DNA from: an uncultured Clostridia bacterium
GTDB lineage: Bacteria; Bacillota; Clostridia; Oscillospirales; Oscillospiraceae
Reading direction: 5' to 3'
DNA: 10,365 nt
Assembly (NCBI GenBank): GCA_946011705.1
Contig: CAMGCA010000040.1
Coordinates: forward strand, 1 to 10,365
Both the position numbers and the translations under genes were made by a program. The notes under the pieces were generated by a model, which was not told the DNA's origin, searched no databases, and worked only from the letters and a program-made list of their open reading frames with translations. Position 1 is the stretch's first letter. Every line of letters begins with the position of its first letter. Below are positions 6,919-10,365 of this stretch, piece by piece.

Positions 6919-7573
6919 CCCCGCCCCCCGGCCGCCCCCCCCCCCCCGCCGGGCCGAGCCGGCCCTGCGGGCAACCTCCTCGGTTTTCCCGGATGTAATC
7001 CAGCACCCCCTCCGGCAGGAACTCCCCGGCGCAGCGGAAGGCCAGCAGCCGCCGTATTTGCGTGGAGGAAATGGGGATTACATCGTTGCGCACCAGATAC
7101 ACAGCCGCACCCTTTGCTTCCATTTCCGTCTTTTTCTTTGCGATGGCGGGCTGTTCGCCCTTGTCACCCCGGTAGAATACCCCCAATGAAGCATTTTTCA
7201 GGATTTCCTCCGGGTGCATCCAGCTTTCAAATGACAGAAACATATCCGTGCCCATGAGCAGCACCAGCTCCGCGTTGGGGTATTGCCGCTTCAATTCCCG
7301 CACCGTCTCGCAGGAATAGCTGATGCCCTCCCGCTCCAGCTCCAGGTCGGAAACCTCAATTTCCGGACAGTCCGATGCTGCTATCCGCAGCATTTCCAAT
7401 CTCTGCCGGGCCGTGGGGGAATTCCCGGGCAGCGCCGCCTTATGGGGCGGCGCGTAGGCCGGGATCAGCAGCAGCTTACTGAGCCCCAGCGCTTTGACGG
7501 CTTGCTTCGCCGCCTGCAGGTGTCCAATATGGGGTGGGTTGAAAGTCCCGCCGTAAATGCCGATTCGTTCCAT
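6854..7573 (-). CDS. nadD: Nicotinate-nucleotide adenylyltransferase with an aberrant C-terminal tail
   Basis: NadD transfers AMP from ATP to nicotinate mononucleotide, making deamido-NAD in NAD synthesis. The nucleotidyltransferase fold is clear: GIYGGTFNPPHIGHL (5-19) with the phosphate-binding (H/T)xGH, LIPAYAPPHK (36-45), LLMGTDMFLSFESW (105-118) and ISSTQIRRLLA (168-178). The ATG at 7573 follows a GGAAGGGG purine stretch. The normal protein would end near Arg198 (YIRENR) or soon after. Residues 199-239 are a glycine/proline/arginine tail translated from the C-rich spacer and, out of frame, from the second repeat copy. This tail has no counterpart in the family as I know it. Removing one repeat unit would join NadD to YqeK in one frame of about 392 residues. 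Confidence 0.92.
   Translation of the reverse strand: MERIGIYGGTFNPPHIGHLQAAKQAVKALGLSKLLLIPAYAPPHKAALPGNSPTARQRLEMLRIAASDCPEIEVSDLELEREGISYSCETVRELKRQYPNAELVLLMGTDMFLSFESWMHPEEILKNASLGVFYRGDKGEQPAIAKKKTEMEAKGAAVYLVRNDVIPISSTQIRRLLAFRCAGEFLPEGVLDYIRENRGGCPQGRLGPAGGGGRPGGGGGPAGAGAGLHPGKPPLRHPK
6875..7019. repeat. 39-bp direct repeat flanking a C-rich spacer with a C13 run
   Basis: Positions 6875-6913 and 6981-7019 are the same 39-bp sequence with one difference (CCCGCTCC against CCCCCTCC). The 67-bp spacer between them is almost only G and C, with 13 consecutive C at 6935-6947 and other C-runs. The repeat encodes LPExVLDYIRENR, the natural C-terminus of NadD. Unit length (106 bp) is one more than a multiple of three, so the insertion shifts nadD out of frame with yqeK. 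It could be a real duplication or a sequencing or assembly error. Confidence 0.9.
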
Positions 7574-7592
7574 AGTACCCCTTCCTCTTTTA

Positions 7593-7708
7593 AATTGACA
7601 ATTGACAGTTGACAATTGTCAATTATTTTCTATTCAGGACAAACCCTTTCAAAATAAGAAAACTGCGTCTGTCTTCGGCATCAATTGTCAATTGTCCATT
7701 GTCAATTA
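7593..7708. repeat. TTGACAATT-type repeat arrays in inverted orientation
   Basis: Positions 7593-7624 are built of AATTGACA units ending in the palindrome TTGACAATTGTCAA. Positions 7681-7708 carry the opposite orientation (TCAATTGTCAATTGTCC). The two arms, separated by about 56 bp, could pair over some 26 bp. AATTATTCAGG or a near copy follows each arm. This is a low-complexity intergenic repeat; any nadD promoter would have to lie here, but I cannot pick one with confidence. Confidence 0.75.
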
Positions 7709-7727
7709 TTCAGGCTGTCGAAAAACC

Positions 7728-7846
7728 ATGTCATTGCGAGCCAGTGCGCACACTGGTGTGGCAATCCGTTCTCCATAAAAAAGTCAGTTTTCTGAGCGTA
7801 CACGGGGATGCGGATTGCCACGTCGCTTCGCTCCTCGCAATGACAC
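7728..7846. repeat. CATTGCGA-family long palindrome, variant left arm
   Basis: The left arm (7728-7768) runs from ATGTCATTGCGAG to GTGGCAATCCG. The right arm (7811-7846) is CGGATTGCCACG...CTCGCAATGACAC. The outer parts pair. The middle of the left arm is replaced by CCAGTGCGCACACTGG, itself a small hairpin, where the copy at 9863-9968 has GAGCGAAGCGAC. It ends 7 bp before the yhbY stop codon and could act as a 3'-end structure for the yhbY transcript. With the TTGACAATT arrays it fills the 280-bp gap between nadD and yhbY. Confidence 0.8.
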
Positions 7847-7853
7847 GGAAAAC

Positions 7854-8324
7854 TTATTCCTCGCCCCGCAGCTGCCGTTCCCTGCTGCGCTCGATGGCCT
7901 TTTCGATGGCCTGCTCCCGGAAATACTGGTTGCGCTGCTCCCGGACCTTCTTCGCCGCGGCGCGGCGGGCACGGACGCCCTTACCAACGGGATCAGCCTT
8001 GGATTTTGGAGTTTCTTTCCGCTTTGCCCGGCCGGTCTGGTTCCGGGCCTCCTGACACTTCTCGGAGAACCGCCAGATCACGAATTTATTGCCCACGCAG
8101 GCGATTCCCTCCGCTTTCGTGGCTTCGCACAGGGCGTCGGACACCTCCCGGGGACTCATGAGGGCGGTTTCCAGCACCTTGCCCTTGACCAGCTCGTGGG
8201 CGGTCAGCAGCCGGTCAGCCTCCGCAGCCACGGCTTCCGTCACGCCGTCCTTGCCAACCATCAGGGTGGTTTCCAGGGTGTTGGCCTGTGCGCGGAGTTC
8301 CGCGCGCTGTTTACTTGTCAGCAT
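7854..8324 (-). CDS. yhbY: YhbY-type CRM-domain RNA-binding protein with basic C-terminal extension
   Basis: Residues 1-88 form a CRM (YhbY) domain, an IF3-C-like fold linked to large ribosomal subunit assembly. It begins MLTSKQRAELRAQA, carries the GxxG-type loop as VGKDGVTE (23-30), then HELVKGKVLE (43-52) and ends VGNKFVIWR (77-85). The family is usually about 95-100 residues. This protein runs on to 156 with a charged tail (about 89-156) rich in Lys, Arg, Glu and Gln that looks helical or disordered. The ATG at 8324 has a near-perfect AAAGGAGG (8331-8338). The start overlaps the end of rdgB by 14 bp, indicating an operon. In Bacillus the homologue (yqeI) likewise precedes nadD. Confidence 0.9.
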   Translation of the reverse strand: MLTSKQRAELRAQANTLETTLMVGKDGVTEAVAAEADRLLTAHELVKGKVLETALMSPREVSDALCEATKAEGIACVGNKFVIWRFSEKCQEARNQTGRAKRKETPKSKADPVGKGVRARRAAAKKVREQRNQYFREQAIEKAIERSRERQLRGEE

Positions 8325-8916
8325 AGCCTGCCTCCTTTAGCTTTTCGTAGAACACCCGCAGGGCGTTTGCCCGGTGGGATACCTGATTTTTTTCCTCCGG
8401 GGCCATTTCCGCAGTGGTCATACCGGCGGGAGGATAGTAGAAAATGGGGTCATAGCCGAAGCCGTTCTCCCCGGCGGGGGCCCGGAGCAGCTCGCCGTGG
8501 ATTTCGCCCCGGGCCTGAATACACTGCCCTTCCGGGGTCACCATGGTGATGACGCAGACGAATTTCGCCTGACGCTGCCCATCGGGGACATTTTCCGTGT
8601 TTTTCAGCAAAAGCTGCAAACGGCCCCAGTCGTCCAGGCTTTCATCAAATCCGTACCGGGCGGAGTAGATGCCGGGTTCGCCGTTCAGGGCGTCCACGGC
8701 GATGCCGGAGTCGTCCGCCAACGCGGGCAGGCCCGTAGCCTTCATGACGGCTTCCGCCTTGAGATAGGAATTCTCCTCAAAGGTAGAGCCGGTCTCCTCC
8801 ACGTCGATATCCACGCCCAACTCGGACTGTAATACCAGTTCAAATCCAAATTTTTCGGTGATTTTACTGATTTCCACCAGTTTGTGGGGATTTTTGCTTG
8901 CCAATACAACCTTCAT
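8311..8916 (-). CDS. rdgB: dITP/XTP pyrophosphatase (RdgB/HAM1)
   Basis: Hydrolyses non-canonical purine nucleotides (dITP, ITP, XTP) to the monophosphate and pyrophosphate, keeping deaminated bases out of DNA and RNA. At 201 residues it has the usual length. Family motifs in order are LASKNPHKLVEI (5-16), ETGSTFEENSYLKA (41-54), LADDSGIAVDALNGEPGIYS (66-85), GENGFGYDPIFYYP (149-162) and SHRANAL (180-186). The ATG at 8916 overlaps the ftsY stop codon by one base (TGATG), so translation is probably coupled. The 3' end overlaps yhbY. Confidence 0.97.
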   Translation of the reverse strand: MKVVLASKNPHKLVEISKITEKFGFELVLQSELGVDIDVEETGSTFEENSYLKAEAVMKATGLPALADDSGIAVDALNGEPGIYSARYGFDESLDDWGRLQLLLKNTENVPDGQRQAKFVCVITMVTPEGQCIQARGEIHGELLRAPAGENGFGYDPIFYYPPAGMTTAEMAPEEKNQVSHRANALRVFYEKLKEAGYADK

Positions 8917-9821
8917 CAGATCAGCGCCTCCACAAAGTCCTTTGCTTCAAAGGGCATCAGGTCATCCGCCTGCTCCCCCACGCCCACAAATTTCACGGGA
9001 ATCTGCAGCGCGTCCGCCACGGCGATGACAATGCCGCCCTTGGCGGTGCCGTCCAGCTTGGTCAGGGCAATGGAGGTCACCCCGGCGATTTCCTTGAACT
9101 GCTTTGCCTGAATCAGGCCGTTCTGGCCCGTGGTGCCGTCCAGCACCAGCAGGGTCTCCCGGGCGGCGTTGGGAAGCTCCCGGTCGATGATGCGGCTGAT
9201 TTTGTTCAGCTCGTTCATGAGGTTGGCCTTATTGTGAAGCCGTCCGGCGGTGTCGATGATGATCACGTCCACATCCCGTGCCCGGGCGGCCTGAATGCCG
9301 TCGTAGACCACGGAAGCCGGGTCAGCGCCCTCATTCTGCCGGACGATGGATGCGCCGCTGCGCTGGGCCCAAATTTCCAGCTGGTCGGCAGCCGCTGCCC
9401 GGAAGGTATCCGCCGCCACCAGCAGCACCTTCTTCCCCTGCCGGGTCAGCTGGGTGGCGATTTTGCCGATGGTGGTGGTCTTGCCTACGCCGTTGACGCC
9501 AATCACCAGCACCACGCTGGGGGTGGTGGACAGGTTCAGGGCCGTGTCCCCCACGTTCAGCATATCCACTAAGATTTCCTTGAGGGCTGTTCTTGCGTCT
9601 TCGGTGGTCTTGAGGTGATTCTCCCGAACGGACTTGCGCAGACGCTCCACGGCCTTGCAGGCGGTGTCCACGCCCAAGTCCGCCAGAATCAGGCTTTCCT
9701 CCAATTCGTCATAAAAATCGTCGTCGATTTCGGAAAAGCCAGTGAACACGCTGCCCAGGCTGTCGCTCAAAGCGTCCCGGGTCTTCGCCAGACCTTCCTT
9801 AATTTTATCAAAAAATCCCAT
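8916..9821 (-). CDS. ftsY: Signal recognition particle receptor FtsY
   Basis: The SRP GTPase receptor that docks ribosome-nascent-chain-SRP complexes at the membrane translocon. The 301-residue protein has a short N-terminal helical bundle (about 1-90) without the long acidic A domain of E. coli, as is usual in Firmicutes. The NG GTPase domain follows: G1 GVNGVGKTT (108-116), DTFRAAA (138-144), DTAGR (190-194), TKLD (254-257) and GVGEQADDL (280-288). MGFFDKIKEGL at the start can form an amphipathic membrane-binding helix. The ATG at 9821 follows AGGAG (9828-9832). smc lies upstream, as in many Firmicutes, but 184 bp of repeat DNA separates the two. Confidence 0.97.
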   Translation of the reverse strand: MGFFDKIKEGLAKTRDALSDSLGSVFTGFSEIDDDFYDELEESLILADLGVDTACKAVERLRKSVRENHLKTTEDARTALKEILVDMLNVGDTALNLSTTPSVVLVIGVNGVGKTTTIGKIATQLTRQGKKVLLVAADTFRAAAADQLEIWAQRSGASIVRQNEGADPASVVYDGIQAARARDVDVIIIDTAGRLHNKANLMNELNKISRIIDRELPNAARETLLVLDGTTGQNGLIQAKQFKEIAGVTSIALTKLDGTAKGGIVIAVADALQIPVKFVGVGEQADDLMPFEAKDFVEALI

Positions 9822-9862
9822 AGTTTTCTCCTACAATATCATTTTTTCAGTGCTCTAAAACC

Positions 9863-9968
9863 ATGTCATTGCGAGGGAGCGAAGCGACCGTGGCAATCCG
9901 TTTTCCCTAGGGTTCACCGTCTGCGAAAGGAACGGATTGCCACGTCGCTTCGCTCCTCGCAATGACAT
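9863..9968. repeat. CATTGCGA-family long palindrome between smc and ftsY
   Basis: The arms 9863-9902 (ATGTCATTGCGAGGGAGCGA...) and 9931-9968 are inverted copies differing only by two extra bases in the left arm. The loop is 28 nt (9903-9930). The RNA would fold into a hairpin of about 38 bp. This is the most complete of three copies in the window (others at 1-25, partial, and 7728-7846). No ORF is present. The stem could end the smc transcript or process the mRNA between smc and ftsY. Confidence 0.88.
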
Positions 9969-9972
9969 TCTA

Positions 9973-10007
9973 TATCTTGTATCTAGTATCTCGTATCTTG
10001 TATCTTT
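9973..10007. repeat. Five tandem copies of a 7-bp unit (TATCTNG)
   Basis: The units are TATCTTG, TATCTAG, TATCTCG, TATCTTG and TATCTTT, without gaps. The last unit overlaps the smc stop codon (TAA on the minus strand, 10006-10008). On the coding strand this reads as GATACNA repeats. The units differ only at positions 6 and 7. Confidence 0.9.
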
Positions 10008-10365
10008 ACTCTACGATGCCCAGATATTCTTCCATCTGGTTTAAGTCCAGCCGCAGCAGCTTGCTGACGCCCTGCTCCTGCATGGTCACACCGTAAAGCA
10101 CGTCGGCAGATTCCATGGTGCCCCGGCGGTGGGTGATGACGATGAACTGGGTGTTCTTCGACAGATTGTGCAGGTAGCTGGCGAACCGCTCCACGTTCCG
10201 GTCGTCCAGCGCCGCGTCAATCTCGTCCAGAAGACAGAAGGGCGTGGGCCGCACCTTCAAAATGGAAAAGTACAATGCCGTTGCCACGAAGGCCTTCTCG
10301 CCGCCGGACAGCAGCGTGATGGTTTTCACCTGCTTTCCGGGGGGCTGCACCAGGAGATCGATGCC
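10006..10365 (-). CDS. smc: Chromosome segregation protein SMC, C-terminal end (partial)
   Basis: Only the last 119 residues are inside the window; the frame is open at the right edge (…GIDLLVQPPGKQ). SMC is the ATPase of the bacterial condensin with ScpA and ScpB. Visible in the C-terminal half of the ABC-type head are the signature motif LLSGGEKAFVA, Walker B FCLLDEIDAALDD with its D-loop, and the switch histidine in FIVITHRRGTME. The segment from the signature motif to the end has typical family spacing. A GTG near 10350 is an internal codon, not a start, because the SMC-like sequence continues upstream of it. ftsY follows after a repeat-filled gap. Confidence 0.97.
   Translation of the reverse strand, partial: GIDLLVQPPGKQVKTITLLSGGEKAFVATALYFSILKVRPTPFCLLDEIDAALDDRNVERFASYLHNLSKNTQFIVITHRRGTMESADVLYGVTMQEQGVSKLLRLDLNQMEEYLGIVE

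Noticed and set aside
9973..10007. CRISPR-like array
   Set aside because: The units are 7 bp and directly adjacent without spacers, so it is a simple tandem repeat.
1..10365. A hidden defence, phage or secondary-metabolite system
   Set aside because: Every long gene is a recognisable housekeeping, regulatory or small membrane/lipoprotein gene. No integrase, toxin-antitoxin, nuclease cluster or tRNA attachment site was found.

Overview
The window looks like chromosomal core DNA of a GC-rich member of the Clostridia, most likely Oscillospiraceae or a relative. I infer this from the gene order (smc-ftsY-rdgB-yhbY-nadD-yqeK-rsfS-leuS, much of it as in Bacillus/Clostridia), the AGGAGG-type ribosome binding sites, the sigma-A-like promoters and the dispersed palindromic repeats between genes. 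Nothing suggests a phage, plasmid, CRISPR, secretion or defence locus.

Left part (1-3136). The window opens in a fragment of composite repeat. A leftward nfo gene (endonuclease IV) and a rightward WYL-domain regulator gene are transcribed away from each other from two back-to-back extended -10 promoters. A 215-bp element with terminal inverted repeats, resembling a MITE, sits between the regulator's promoter and its ribosome binding site. The regulator's 3' end overlaps, tail to tail, a leftward gene for a small lipoprotein of unknown function. That gene's start codon lies 28 bp from the start of a divergent DUF1294 membrane-protein gene. A strong hairpin then separates this part from rpsU.

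Right part (3137-10365). All genes run leftward. From upstream to downstream they are smc (3' end only), ftsY, rdgB, yhbY, nadD, yqeK, rsfS, leuS and rpsU. The themes are chromosome organisation, membrane targeting, nucleotide-pool cleaning, NAD synthesis, ribosome assembly and silencing, and translation. ftsY/rdgB and rdgB/yhbY overlap by 1 and 14 bp, which suggests translational coupling. rpsU has its own promoter with perfect -35 and -10 hexamers and a 17-bp spacer.

Oddities. (1) The nadD/yqeK junction holds a 39-bp direct duplication around a very C-rich spacer with a run of 13 C (G13 on the coding strand). Without one repeat unit, nadD and yqeK would be a single open frame. (2) LeuRS carries KMGKR in place of KMSKS and TTCIET in place of the usual TTRPDT of the editing site. 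(3) Long palindromes and a 7-bp tandem repeat lie between smc and ftsY, and between yhbY and nadD. I found no convincing new multi-gene system. The nadD/yqeK junction is the feature most worth checking.
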